From contig NZ_JBASCU010000053.1 in NCBI RefSeq assembly GCF_049651805.1, forward strand, positions 39,530-103,529: 64,000 nucleotides of DNA, read 5' to 3'. The notes beneath the pieces are model-generated. The model saw nothing but the letters and a program-made list of their open reading frames with translations. It was not told the DNA's origin and did no database searches. Position 1 is the first letter of the stretch. The number at the start of each line of letters is the position of its first letter. This stretch comes from Pseudolysinimonas_A sp049651805. GTDB taxonomy: Bacteria > Actinomycetota > Actinomycetes > Actinomycetales > Microbacteriaceae. Made by a program: the position numbers and the translations under genes. Positions 42,804-54,399 of the stretch are shown piece by piece.

Positions 42804-42814
42804 GCTCGACACTC

Positions 42815-43846
42815 GTGTCCGAGATCACTCCGCAGGCTGTCGAGACGGCTGTCACCGCCGCACTGAGGGCGATCTCCGATGCGCAGGATTCCGCCTCGCT
42901 GAAGGCGGCCCGCGCCGCCCACACCGCTGAGGGTAGCCCGCTCGCGAAGCTCAACGCGTCGATGCGCGAGGTGCCCACCGACTCCAAGGCCGCTGCCGGA
43001 AAGCTCGTCGGCGAGGCCAGGGCGCAGGTGAACGGGGCGCTCGCCGAGGCCGAGGCCCGCATCCTCGCCGCTGAAGAGGCCGCGCAGCTCGCGGCCGAGG
43101 CGATCGACGTCACTGCCGTGCCGTCCCGCCGCCGAACCGGCGCCCGGCATCCGCTGTCGCTGCTCATGGAGCAGATGGGCGACATCTTCATCGCGATGGG
43201 CTGGGAGGTCGCGGAAGGCCCCGAACTCGAGCACGCCTGGTTCAACTTCGACGCGCTCAACATCGACCCCGACCATCCGGCGCGCGGCGAGCAGGACACC
43301 TTCTACGTCGAGCCCGCCGACCGCAACCTCGTGCTGCGCAGCCAGACCAGCAACGTGCAGATCCGATCGCTGCTCGACCGGCCGCTGCCGCTCTACGTCG
43401 TCGCTCCGGGCAAGGTCTTCCGCAAGGACGAGCTGGATGCCACCCACACCCCGGTGTTCCACCAGATCGAGGGCATCGCGATCGACCGCGGCCTGACGAT
43501 GGCGCACCTGCGCGGCACGCTCGAGCACCTCGCTCGGGCGATGTTCGGTGAGGGCGCGCAGATCCGCCTGCGCCCGAACTACTTTCCGTTCACCGAGCCG
43601 AGCGCCGAGATGGATGTCTGGCAGCCGAACGCCAAGGGCGGCGCGCGCTGGGTGGAGTGGGGCGGATGCGGCATGGTCAACCCGAACGTGTTGCGCAGCG
43701 CCGGCGTCGACCCGACCGAATACCAGGGTTTCGCGTTCGGGATGGGCATCGAGCGCACCCTGCAGTTCCGCAACGAGATGAACGACATGCGCGACATGGT
43801 CGAGGGCGACGTGCGGTTCTCGCAGCAGTTCGGGATGGTGGTGTGA
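42815..43846 (+). CDS. pheS: Phenylalanine-tRNA ligase alpha subunit
   Basis: PheS is the catalytic subunit of the heterotetrameric enzyme. The 343-residue protein has an N-terminal coiled coil (about 1-95), motif 2 (VFRKDELDATHTPVFHQIEG) and motif 3 (GFAFGMGIERTLQFRNEMNDMRDMVEGDVRF). The GTG start has TAAGCT eight bases upstream, so transcription is probably leaderless. Its stop overlaps the pheT start by one base. Confidence 0.96.
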   Translation: MSEITPQAVETAVTAALRAISDAQDSASLKAARAAHTAEGSPLAKLNASMREVPTDSKAAAGKLVGEARAQVNGALAEAEARILAAEEAAQLAAEAIDVTAVPSRRRTGARHPLSLLMEQMGDIFIAMGWEVAEGPELEHAWFNFDALNIDPDHPARGEQDTFYVEPADRNLVLRSQTSNVQIRSLLDRPLPLYVVAPGKVFRKDELDATHTPVFHQIEGIAIDRGLTMAHLRGTLEHLARAMFGEGAQIRLRPNYFPFTEPSAEMDVWQPNAKGGARWVEWGGCGMVNPNVLRSAGVDPTEYQGFAFGMGIERTLQFRNEMNDMRDMVEGDVRFSQQFGMVV

Positions 43847-46326
43847 TGCGCATCCCGATCTCCTGGCTGGGCGACTGGGTCGACCTCCCGGAAGACGTGA
43901 CTCTCGAGCACCTCCACGCGGCGCTGGTGAAGGTCGGCTTCGAGGAAGAAGACGTGCACGGCTTCGGCGTGCAGGGTCCCGTCGTGGTGGGCCGCGTGCT
44001 CTCGTTCGTCGATGAGCCGCAGAGCAACGGCAAGACAATCCGTTGGGTGCAGGTGGATGTCGGGGAAGGTACTCCGCGCGGAATCGTCTGCGGCGCCCAC
44101 AACTTCGAGGTCGGCGACCTCGTGCCGGTGTCGCTGCCCGGGGCGGTGCTGCCCGGGCCGTTCCCGATCACCGCGCGCAAGACCTACGGGCACGTGAGCG
44201 ACGGGATGATCGCCTCCGAGCGCGAGCTGGGCCTCGGCGACGAGCACTCCGGCATCCTGCGGCTACACGAACGCGGCCTCGTCGGCGAGCCGGGCGAGGA
44301 TGCGATCGCGCTGCTCGGGCTCGACGACTCGGCCGTCGAGATCAATGTCACGCCCGACCGCGGCTACGCCCTGTCGATCCGCGGGCTCGCCCGTGAGTAC
44401 TCGCACTCGACCGGCGCCCGGTTCCGCGACCCGGCCCTCGAGCCGGTCGTGGGCGAGGCCTCTGGCTACTCGGTGGGCATCGACGACGCCGCGCCGATCC
44501 GCGGTCGTGCCGGGTGCGACGCCTTCGCCGTCCGCGTGGTGCGCGGCGTCGATGCGACCCGGCCGACGCCCTCGGGGATGGCCGCGCGACTCAAGCTCGC
44601 CGGCATCCGCTCCATCTCCCTGCCTGTCGACATCACCAACTACGTCATGCTCGAAATCGGGCAGCCGACCCACGCCTACGACCTGGCGAAACTGTCAGGC
44701 GGCATCGTGGTCCGACGGGCGACGGCGGGGGAAACCCTCGAGACCCTCGACGGCCAGGTGCGCAAGCTGGATGCCGAAGACCTGCTGATCACGGATGACT
44801 CCGGCCCGATCGGGCTGGCGGCCGTCATGGGCGGTCTCGCGACCGAAGTGTCGGACGCGACCACCGACATCCTGATCGAAGCCGCGCACTTCGACCCGGT
44901 CACCGTCGCGCGCACCGCGCGTCGGCACAAGTTGTGGAGCGAGGCATCCAAGCGATTCGAGCGCGGCGTCGACCCGACCCTCGGACCCATCGCCGCCCAG
45001 CGCGTCGCCGACCTGCTCGTGCAGCTCGCCGGCGGCACGATCGACCCGCTCGGCACTGTCGTGCCGTATCTCGGCGAGCCGATCCCGATCGCGTTCGCGC
45101 CCGGTGACGCCGCCGCTCTCATCGGGGTCGAGTACACCGACGACGAGGTGCGCGACACGCTCACCCTTATCGGAGCGACAGTGGATGCCACCGTCGACCG
45201 CTGGACCGTCACGCCACCGCCGTGGCGGCCCGACCTCGTCGACGCCCCGAGCCTCATCGAGGAAGTCGCGCGCATCACGGGCTACGACCGCATCCCCTCG
45301 CAGCTGCCGGTCGCCCCGCCCGGACGCGGCTGGACGCGGTCGCAGGTGGCGACGCGGCGCCTGGCGCAGACGCTCGCCGCGGCGGGCCTCACCGAGGTGC
45401 TCGCCTACCCGTTCCAGTCGGCCGCGACGGTCGAGCGGTTCGAACCCGGCGCCGCTGCCGTGCAGCTCGCGAATGCGCTCGACCCGCAGGCGCCGTTCCT
45501 GCGTCGTACCCTGCTGCCGGGGCTGCTCGAGACGGCGCGTCGCAACCTCTCGCGCGGGCTGACCGACCTGGCGATCTTCGAGATCGGCACCGTCTTCCGC
45601 CCGGAACCGGGAGTCGAGTACGGCACGGCCGAACTACCGCCGGGCGCCGTCGAACTCGAGCCGTCGGTGCTCGACGCACTCACCAGCGGGCTGCCGCCGC
45701 AGCCGCGCCGTGTCGCGGTGCTCTTCCTCGGCGATGTCGTGCCGAAGCAGCCGCGGGCCGCGGCCGTCGCCGCGGGCCTCGCAGACGCCCTCGACGCCGT
45801 CGCCGCGGTCGGGCTGGCGCTGGCCGCCGACATCCGCCCCTCCACCGGAACGCACCCCGCGCTTCACCCGGGCCGCACCGCGGAGCTGCGCGTCGGCACC
45901 ACGGCGGTCGGTGTTGCCGGTGAGCTGTTGCCATCCCTCGCGCGCGAGCTCGACCTGCCCGGGGTCGTCGCGGTCGCCGAACTCGACGTCGACGCGTTGC
46001 TCGGCCTCGGTGCGACCGAGATCGCCGCGCGCCCGATCGGCACGCTGCCCGCGGCGACGCAAGATGTGTCGCTCGTCGTCTCCACCGACATCCCCGCCGC
46101 CGAGGTTCGGGATGCCGTGATCGAGGGTGCCGGAGAGTTGCTCGAAGATGCCCGGCTCGTCGACGACTACCGCGGATCGGGCGTCCCCGAGGGTTCGAAG
46201 TCGCTCACGTTCGCGCTGCGCTTCCGCGCCGCCGACCGCACGTTGACCGCAGCCGAGGCGACCGAGGCGAAACTCGCCGGCGTCGCCCTCGCCGAATCCC
46301 GGCACGGTGCAACTCTCCGCGACTAA
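43846..46326 (+). CDS. pheT: Phenylalanine-tRNA ligase beta subunit
   Basis: PheT provides tRNA recognition and editing. The 826-residue protein has the EMAP-type tRNA-binding OB domain (about 40-155), the B3/B4 editing domain, the B5 domain, a pseudo-catalytic core, and the C-terminal anticodon-binding FDX-ACB domain ending at GATLRD. It starts at the ATG within TGATG at the pheS stop. Confidence 0.96.
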   Translation: MRIPISWLGDWVDLPEDVTLEHLHAALVKVGFEEEDVHGFGVQGPVVVGRVLSFVDEPQSNGKTIRWVQVDVGEGTPRGIVCGAHNFEVGDLVPVSLPGAVLPGPFPITARKTYGHVSDGMIASERELGLGDEHSGILRLHERGLVGEPGEDAIALLGLDDSAVEINVTPDRGYALSIRGLAREYSHSTGARFRDPALEPVVGEASGYSVGIDDAAPIRGRAGCDAFAVRVVRGVDATRPTPSGMAARLKLAGIRSISLPVDITNYVMLEIGQPTHAYDLAKLSGGIVVRRATAGETLETLDGQVRKLDAEDLLITDDSGPIGLAAVMGGLATEVSDATTDILIEAAHFDPVTVARTARRHKLWSEASKRFERGVDPTLGPIAAQRVADLLVQLAGGTIDPLGTVVPYLGEPIPIAFAPGDAAALIGVEYTDDEVRDTLTLIGATVDATVDRWTVTPPPWRPDLVDAPSLIEEVARITGYDRIPSQLPVAPPGRGWTRSQVATRRLAQTLAAAGLTEVLAYPFQSAATVERFEPGAAAVQLANALDPQAPFLRRTLLPGLLETARRNLSRGLTDLAIFEIGTVFRPEPGVEYGTAELPPGAVELEPSVLDALTSGLPPQPRRVAVLFLGDVVPKQPRAAAVAAGLADALDAVAAVGLALAADIRPSTGTHPALHPGRTAELRVGTTAVGVAGELLPSLARELDLPGVVAVAELDVDALLGLGATEIAARPIGTLPAATQDVSLVVSTDIPAAEVRDAVIEGAGELLEDARLVDDYRGSGVPEGSKSLTFALRFRAADRTLTAAEATEAKLAGVALAESRHGATLRD

Positions 46327-46367
46327 CGGAAAGCGAGCCGCAGCATCCGCCGGACCCGGGAAGACGA

Positions 46368-46400
46368 CGAACGCGCCGCCCCGAGGGGACAGCGCGTTCG
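46368..46400. terminator. Bidirectional hairpin between pheT and the DUF937 gene
   Basis: CGAACGCGC/GCGCGTTCG form a 9-bp outer stem enclosing an inner CCCC-GA-GGGG hairpin, between two convergent genes. The symmetrical form fits termination from both sides. Confidence 0.65.
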
Positions 46401-46412
46401 AGGATGCCGAGG

Positions 46413-46988
46413 CTACTTCTTGCCGCCGCCGAGCAGACCGCCGAGGATTCCGCCGAGCAGGTCGCCGGTCGAGTTCGACGAACCGGATGAGGAGCCGCCG
46501 CCGAGCAGGTCGCCGAGCAGGTCGCCGATTGCCCCGCCTGAGGACTCTTCCTTCGCCGCCGGTTCTTCCTTCTTGCCTCCCAGGAACTGTTCCGCGAGCC
46601 AGGCGAGCACGATGGGGGCGACGATCGGCAGGATCTGCTTGATGATGTCGCCGGTGACGTCGCCGGCATCGGAGGCCTTCGTCGCCGAGGCGGCGAGCTT
46701 GGTGGCGACGGCATCCTGCTTGTCGCCGTAGACGTTCTTCACGATCTTCTTGCCGTCTTCGGTGTCGATCTCCGACACCTTCTTCTTGTGCACGGCGCCG
46801 CGGTCGCGCGACAGGGCCTTCTCAAGCGACGCGGCACCCTTGGGGTCTTCGGCGTTGGCGGCCAGGCCGGCGACGAGGCCGGGAACGACCTGCTGCACGG
46901 CGGCTTCGGCGACGGATTCGTCGATGCCGAGCTGCTCGGCGATGTCGGCGACGGGGATCTGCTTGAGCAGCGAGCTGAGGTCAGCCAT
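46413..46988 (-). CDS. DUF937 family protein
   Basis: This encodes a 191-residue protein with DUF937 features: an Ala/Gly-rich helical N-terminal half (LLKQIPVADIAEQLGIDESVAEAAVQQVVPGLVAGL) and a C-terminus with repeated GGxLGxLLGGG and Ser/Gly linkers. A hydrophobic segment IIKQILPIVAPIVLAWLAEQFLG (about 116-138) could be amphipathic or membrane-associated. GGAAGAAGA lies upstream. Function is unknown. Confidence 0.82.
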   Translation of the reverse strand: MADLSSLLKQIPVADIAEQLGIDESVAEAAVQQVVPGLVAGLAANAEDPKGAASLEKALSRDRGAVHKKKVSEIDTEDGKKIVKNVYGDKQDAVATKLAASATKASDAGDVTGDIIKQILPIVAPIVLAWLAEQFLGGKKEEPAAKEESSGGAIGDLLGDLLGGGSSSGSSNSTGDLLGGILGGLLGGGKK

Positions 46989-47064
46989 GGTTTCTTCTTC
47001 CGCTTGGGAGCCCGCGATGAGCCCTGTTCAGGTCTCAGATTAGTGCTCGGTAGCGCCCGGGGAG

Positions 47065-47070
47065 TATGGT
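47065..47070 (+). promoter_or_regulatory. Putative -10 box of the arginine leader transcript
   Basis: TATGGT lies six bases before the GTG of an arginine-rich small frame, the same spacing seen at the other leaderless genes of this window. No clear -35 is visible. Confidence 0.45.
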
Positions 47071-47076
47071 CGAGGC

Positions 47077-47163
47077 GTGGAACTGACGCGGAACGACTTC
47101 CGGGGCCTCGAGCTCCGTTCGCTCCGTCGTGCGCGCCGACTTCAGGCGACGTCGCACCGCTGA
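47077..47163 (+). CDS. Putative arginine-rich leader peptide of the arg operon
   Basis: This frame runs from GTG to TGA and encodes 28 residues: MELTRNDFRGLELRSLRR followed by ARRLQATSHR. Eight of 28 residues are Arg, five of them within eight codons (14-21). It ends 83 bases before argC, has a leaderless-type -10 six bases upstream, and is followed by RNA pairings described separately. Leader peptides rich in the pathway's amino acid are the hallmark of ribosome-mediated attenuation, known for trp and ilv operons in actinobacteria. In a high-GC genome Arg codons are common by chance, so the call is a hypothesis. Confidence 0.5.
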   Translation: MELTRNDFRGLELRSLRRARRLQATSHR

Positions 47164-47240
47164 GCCTCTCGAGTTCGCGCGACGTCGCCGCTTACCGTCC
47201 TGGTCGGTGATCCGGCCTCGTCCCGTCGAATCTGAAGGCC
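47140..47240 (+). promoter_or_regulatory. Alternative RNA pairings in the argC leader
   Basis: GGCGACGTCGC (47145-47155, overlapping the end of the leader peptide frame) and GCGACGTCGCC (47179-47189) form a perfect 11-bp stem whose 23-base loop holds the leader stop codon. Separately, CTTCAG (47140-47145), directly after the Arg codon cluster, is complementary to CTGAAG (47232-47237), which overlaps the argC ribosome site GAAGG (47234-47238). A ribosome paused on the Arg codons would cover CTTCAG and free the argC start. No U-rich terminator is visible, so control would be translational. Confidence 0.45.
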
Positions 47241-47246
47241 CCTTTC

Positions 47247-48287
47247 ATGTCTGTGTCTGTCGCCGTCGCCGGCGCGAGCGGCTATGCGGGTGGCGAGCTG
47301 CTCCGGCTGCTCTCCGCCCATCCCGAGTTCGAGATCGTCACCGTGACGGCTCATCAGAACGCCGGGCAGCCGCTCTCGGCCGTGCATCCGCACCTCGTCT
47401 CGCTGCGCCATCTCGTGCTGCAGGAGACCACCGCTGCCGTGCTCTCGGGGGCGGATGTCGTCTTCCTCGCCCTGCCGCACGGGGCGTCGGGCGCGATCAC
47501 CGCGCACCTTCCCGACGACGTTCTGGTCATCGACTGCGGGGCCGACCACCGACTCACCGATCCCGACGCCTGGGCCGCCTTCTACGGCGGCGAGTATCAC
47601 GGCGCGTGGACGTATGGGATGCCGGAGCTGCTTCTCGCAGGGGGCGGCACGCAGCGCGCGAACCTGGTCGGGGCGACGCGCATTGCCGTTCCCGGCTGCA
47701 ACGTCACGGCGATCACCCTGGGGCTGGTTCCCGGAATCGCGGCGGGCGTCATCGCCCCCGACGACCTCGTCTCGGTTCTCGCGGTTGGCCCGAGCGGCGC
47801 CGGCCGGAGCCTGCGCACCGACCTCCTCGCCGCCGAGCTGCTCGGCTCGGCCTCCGCATACCAGGTCGGCGGCATCCACCGGCACACCCCGGAGATCGTG
47901 CAGAACCTCGCGGCGGCCGGGGGAGCGAACCCGACCATCTCGTTCACGCCGGTGCTCGTGCCGATGGCGCGCGGCATCCTGGCGACCTCGACGGCGAAAC
48001 TCGTCGGTGACCCGAAGGCTGTACGAGAGGTGTGGGAGAGCGCCTACGCCGACGAGCCGTTCATGCATCTGCTGCCTGCCGGCGTCTTCCCGAAGTCGGC
48101 CGACACGATCGGTGCGAACACCGTGCAGATCGGCCTCGCCGTCGACGAACGGGCCGGCCGGGTCGTCGTGGTGAGCGCGCTCGACAACCTGGTGAAAGGC
48201 ACCGCGGGCGCCGCCATCCAATCTGCCAACCTCGCGCTCGGACTGCCCGAGACGCTCGGCCTTCCCCTCGATGGAGTCGCCCCGTGA
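47247..48287 (+). CDS. argC: N-acetyl-gamma-glutamyl-phosphate reductase
   Basis: ArgC reduces N-acetylglutamyl phosphate with NADPH in arginine synthesis. The 346-residue protein has the nucleotide motif VAGASGYAGGELLRLL and the catalytic cysteine in VPGCNVTAITLGL. The ATG has GAAGG eight bases upstream. It is the first structural gene of argCJBDF; argJ starts inside its stop codon (GTGA). Confidence 0.95.
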   Translation: MSVSVAVAGASGYAGGELLRLLSAHPEFEIVTVTAHQNAGQPLSAVHPHLVSLRHLVLQETTAAVLSGADVVFLALPHGASGAITAHLPDDVLVIDCGADHRLTDPDAWAAFYGGEYHGAWTYGMPELLLAGGGTQRANLVGATRIAVPGCNVTAITLGLVPGIAAGVIAPDDLVSVLAVGPSGAGRSLRTDLLAAELLGSASAYQVGGIHRHTPEIVQNLAAAGGANPTISFTPVLVPMARGILATSTAKLVGDPKAVREVWESAYADEPFMHLLPAGVFPKSADTIGANTVQIGLAVDERAGRVVVVSALDNLVKGTAGAAIQSANLALGLPETLGLPLDGVAP

Positions 48288-49453
48288 GCAGTTCAGCCAG
48301 CACCGGCACGACGTACGCGAAAGGCTTCGAAGCCGCGGGCATCCCGATCGGGCTCAAGTCATCAGGCAATCCCGACCTCGCGCTTGTGGTGAACCGCGGC
48401 CCCCGGCAGAACGCCGCCGCGGTGTTCACGAGCAACCGGGCGAAGGCCAACCCGATCATCTGGTCGAAGCAGGTCATCGCCGACGGCACCGTGAGCGCGA
48501 TCGTGCTCAACTCCGGGGGAGCGAACTGCTTCACCGGCGCCGAAGGCTTCCAGACGACGCACCTCACCGCCGAAGCCGTCGGCGAGGCGCTCGGCGTCAG
48601 CCCCGGCGACGTGCTTGTCTGCTCGACCGGCCTCATCGGCATGCAGCTCGACCGCGAGAAGCTGCTGCCCGGCATCGCGACAGCCGCCGCCGCGCTCTCC
48701 GAAGACGGGGGAGCGGATGCCGCGGCCGCGATCATCACGACCGACACGCACCCGAAGACGGCGACGCGCGAACGGGACGGCTGGAGGATCGGCGGCATGG
48801 CGAAGGGCGCCGGGATGCTCGCACCCGGACTCGCGACGATGCTCGTCGTGATCACGACAGACGCCGACCTCACGTCGGAGCAGCTCGACCAGGCCCTCCG
48901 GGCGGCGACCCGGGTCACGTTCGACCGGCTCGACAGCGACGGCTGCATGTCGACGAATGACCAGGTCACCCTGCTCGCGAGCGGCGCCTCGGGCATCAGC
49001 CCCGACATCCACGTCTTCGCCGCCGAGCTGCAGGCGCTCTGCATGGATCTCGCGTTCCAACTGCAACAGGATGCCGAGGGCGCGAGCCACGACATCGTGA
49101 TCGAGGTCATGTCGGCAGCGACCGAAGAGGATGCCGTTGAGGTCGGGCGGGCGATCGCGCGGAACAACCTGTTCAAGGCCGCGGTGTTCGGCAACGACCC
49201 CAACTGGGGCCGGGTTCTCGCCGCGATCGGCACGACGCAGGCCGCGTTCGACCCCTACGACGTCGACGTGCTGATGAACGGCGTGCGGGTGTGCGCCAAG
49301 GGCGGCCCCGACCGGCCGCGCGAAGAGGTCGACCTGACCCCGCGCACCCTGTTGCTGCAGCTCGAACTGCACGCCGGAAACGCGGGCGCGATCATCCTCA
49401 CCAACGACCTTACGCACGACTACGTGCACGAGAACTCGGCGTACTCGTCATGA
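48284..49453 (+). CDS. argJ: Glutamate N-acetyltransferase / amino-acid acetyltransferase
   Basis: ArgJ moves the acetyl group from N-acetylornithine to glutamate, recycling it, and may also make N-acetylglutamate from acetyl-CoA. The 389-residue precursor cleaves itself before Thr185 in KGAGMLAPGLATML to give two subunits. The GTG start lies in the argC stop. The first residues (SSSASTGTT) are variable. Confidence 0.95.
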   Translation: MSSSASTGTTYAKGFEAAGIPIGLKSSGNPDLALVVNRGPRQNAAAVFTSNRAKANPIIWSKQVIADGTVSAIVLNSGGANCFTGAEGFQTTHLTAEAVGEALGVSPGDVLVCSTGLIGMQLDREKLLPGIATAAAALSEDGGADAAAAIITTDTHPKTATRERDGWRIGGMAKGAGMLAPGLATMLVVITTDADLTSEQLDQALRAATRVTFDRLDSDGCMSTNDQVTLLASGASGISPDIHVFAAELQALCMDLAFQLQQDAEGASHDIVIEVMSAATEEDAVEVGRAIARNNLFKAAVFGNDPNWGRVLAAIGTTQAAFDPYDVDVLMNGVRVCAKGGPDRPREEVDLTPRTLLLQLELHAGNAGAIILTNDLTHDYVHENSAYSS

Positions 49454-50366
49454 CCCCGGAAGAACTCGAAGCCGACGAGCGGGCGCTCGGCGCCGAGATC
49501 AAAGCCGGCACGTTGATCGAGAGTCTGGGCTGGCTGAAGCGCTTCTCGGGCAAGATCGTCGTCGTCAAGTTCGGCGGCAACGCGATGGTGAGCCCCGAGC
49601 TGCAGCGTGCGTTCGCCGAAGACATGGTCTACCTGCGCTACGTCGGGCTGAAGCCCGTCGTCGTGCACGGCGGCGGCCCGCAGATCACGGCGATGCTCGA
49701 CCGGCTCGGCATCCCGAGCGAGTTCCGGGGCGGCTACCGGGTGACGACGCCCGAGACGATGGATGTCGTGCGCATGGTGCTCACCGGACAGGTGAGCCGC
49801 GAGCTGGTCACCCTGATCAACGAGCACGGGCCGCTGGCGTCGGCGATCTCGGGGGAGGATGCCGGGCTGTTCGGCGGCCGGCGCCGGGGTGTCGTCGTGG
49901 ATGGCCCAGACGGCGAAAAGCACCTGGTCGACATCGGCCTCGTCGGTGATGTGGTGCAGGTCGACCCCGCCTCGGTGCTCGCGGAGGTCGAGGCCGGGCG
50001 CATCCCCGTCGTGTCGTCGATCGCCCCCGACCTCGACGTGCCGGGCCAGTCGCTCAACGTCAACGCCGACTCGGCCGCCGCGGCCCTCGCGGTCGCTCTC
50101 GGGGCCGAGAAGCTCGTCGTGCTCACCGATGTGGCCGGGCTCTACTCCGACTGGCCGAACCGGGAGTCGCTCGTGTCCAACATCGACGCGACCGAGCTGC
50201 GGGCGCTGCTGCCGAAACTTGAGAGCGGCATGATCCCGAAGATGACCGCCTGCCTCGAAGCGGTCGACGGTGGCGTGCCGAAGGCGGCGATCATCGACGG
50301 CCGGCGGCCCCACTCGGTGCTGCTGGAGATCTTCACGGATGCCGGCATCGGCACGGAGGTGGTGGC

Positions 50367-50370
<4 letters not shown>
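49450..50370 (+). CDS. argB: Acetylglutamate kinase
   Basis: ArgB phosphorylates N-acetylglutamate, the usual target of arginine feedback. The 306-residue protein has VVKFGGNAM, the VVHGGGPQI loop and GGVPKAAIIDGRRPHSVLLE. The N-terminal helix (about residues 1-30), present here, is typical of the arginine-inhibited hexameric form. The ATG overlaps the argJ stop, and its own stop overlaps argD. Confidence 0.95.
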
Positions 50371-51565
<1,195 letters not shown>

Positions 51566-51569
<4 letters not shown>

Positions 51570-52495
51570 CCCGCCACTTCCTCCGCGACGACGACCTCAC
51601 GCAGGCCGAACAGACCGCGGTTCTCGACCTCGCCGAGACCATCAAGGCCGACCGTTGGGGCCGCAAGCCCCTCGCCGGGCCGCAGACCGTCGCGGTGATC
51701 TTCGACAAGTCGTCGACGCGCACCCGGGTGTCGTTCGCCGTCGGCATCGCCGACCTCGGCGGCATCCCGCTCATCATCTCGACGGCGAACAGCCAGCTCG
51801 GCGGAAAGGAGAGCCCCTCCGACACCGCCCGGGTGCTCGAACGGCAGGTCGCGGCGATCGTCTGGCGCACCTACGCGCAGTCGGGGCTCGAGCAGATGGC
51901 GGCCGGCACCACGGTGCCCGTCGTCAACGCGCTCTCCGACGACTTCCACCCGTGCCAGTTGCTCGCCGACCTGCTCACCATCCGCGAGCACAAGGGCACC
52001 CTCGCCGGTCTCACGGTGACGTTCCTCGGCGACGGGGCGAGCAACATGGCGCACAGCTACCTGCTCGCCTGCGCGACCGCGGGCATGCACGTGCGGGTAG
52101 CTGCTCCCGAGGAGTTCAGCCCGGTGGATGCGGTGGTGGCGGATGCCGACGCCCGTGCCGCTGAGACGGGCGGCTCGGTCACGATCTTCACCGACCCGAA
52201 CGAGGCCGTCGCGGGGGCGGATGTCGTGGTCACCGACACCTGGGTGTCGATGGGCAAGGAAGACGAGAAGGCGCACCGCGTCGCCGTGTTCGGCGGCTAC
52301 CAGGTGACGACCGACCTCATGACGCTCGCCAAGTCCGACGCGATCTTCCTGCACTGCCTGCCGGCCGACCGCGGCTACGAGGTCGCCGCCGACGTGATCG
52401 ACGGACCGCAGAGCGTCATCTGGGACGAAGCCGAGAATCGGCTGCACGCCCAGAAGGCGCTGCTCACCTGGCTGCTCGAGAAGAGTGCCGGATGA
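51566..52495 (+). CDS. argF: Ornithine carbamoyltransferase
   Basis: ArgF makes citrulline from ornithine and carbamoyl phosphate. The 309-residue protein has STRTR (50-54) for carbamoyl phosphate, HPCQ (128-131), and HCLPA (263-267) for ornithine, all intact. The ATG overlaps the argD stop. It is the last gene of argCJBDF; argR, which usually follows, is not here. Confidence 0.95.
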
Positions 52496-52500
52496 TCAGT

Positions 52501-53100
52501 TCAGCGGATCGTGCCCGACAGCAGCGACGGGTCGCTGAACATGATCGCCATGAACGTGCCCCAGAACACGATCGCCGCGATGACACCGGCGGTCAGCGGC
52601 ACCCAGAACGCGATCTTGTTCTTGATCAGCATCGGGATACTGACGCCCAGGGCGATGAGGTACAGCACGATGTGGCTGATCGCGATGATCGCCGGGGCCG
52701 CTCCGACGTCTCCGTTCCAGCTGCCGAGGCCGGACTGACCGTACGCCTGGTCGAAGACGTCTTGCACCAGCACGGGGTCGGCGAAGATCGCGGCGTAGAT
52801 CAGGCCGATGCCCATGCCGAACAGCCCGAGGACCAACAGGATGACCGTCAGCACGAGATCCCAGACGCGACGCCGCTTGACCGGCGGCACTGCGGCGCCG
52901 TAGACCGGCGTTCCGTAGGCGGGTGTGCCGTAGGCGGGTGCAGCGGCGTAGTCCGGCATCCGCTCGCCGTACATCGGCGGGGGGAGCGGCGAACTCGGCT
53001 CGGGCGTCTGCTGGGGCGCCGGCGCGGCCTCACCGTAAGTGAACGACGGAGCCTTCGGCACCTCGGGAGTCGGGTCGGACGCTGAGTTCGGCTCGGACAT
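52501..53100 (-). CDS. Pro/Tyr-rich membrane protein, unknown function
   Basis: This encodes a 199-residue protein with a disordered, Pro-rich cytoplasmic N-terminus (about 1-75) containing repeats of the type AYGTPAYGTPVYGA, followed by three membrane helices (about 84-106, 135-158 and 165-188). The minus strand has TAGGGT six bases before the ATG. It sits convergent to argF and divergent from argG, in the place where argR is often found. I do not recognise a characterised family. Confidence 0.78.
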   Translation of the reverse strand: MSEPNSASDPTPEVPKAPSFTYGEAAPAPQQTPEPSSPLPPPMYGERMPDYAAAPAYGTPAYGTPVYGAAVPPVKRRRVWDLVLTVILLVLGLFGMGIGLIYAAIFADPVLVQDVFDQAYGQSGLGSWNGDVGAAPAIIAISHIVLYLIALGVSIPMLIKNKIAFWVPLTAGVIAAIVFWGTFMAIMFSDPSLLSGTIR

Positions 53101-53156
53101 GCGCCTACCCTACCCATCCCTAAGCTGAACACCAGCAACCACAGGAGAAACAACTC

Positions 53157-54350
<1,194 letters not shown>

Positions 54351-54356
54351 CTCGAT

Positions 54357-54391
54357 GGTCGAGTAGCGGGCGCAGCCCGCGTGTCGAGACC
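54357..54391. repeat. Palindromic repeat between argG and argH
   Basis: This 35-bp copy has GGTCGAGTAGC and GCGTGTCGAGACC arms with the inner palindrome GGGCGCAGCCC, and fills most of the 49-base gap between argG and argH. Confidence 0.85.
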
Positions 54392-54399
54392 CGCGCCTG

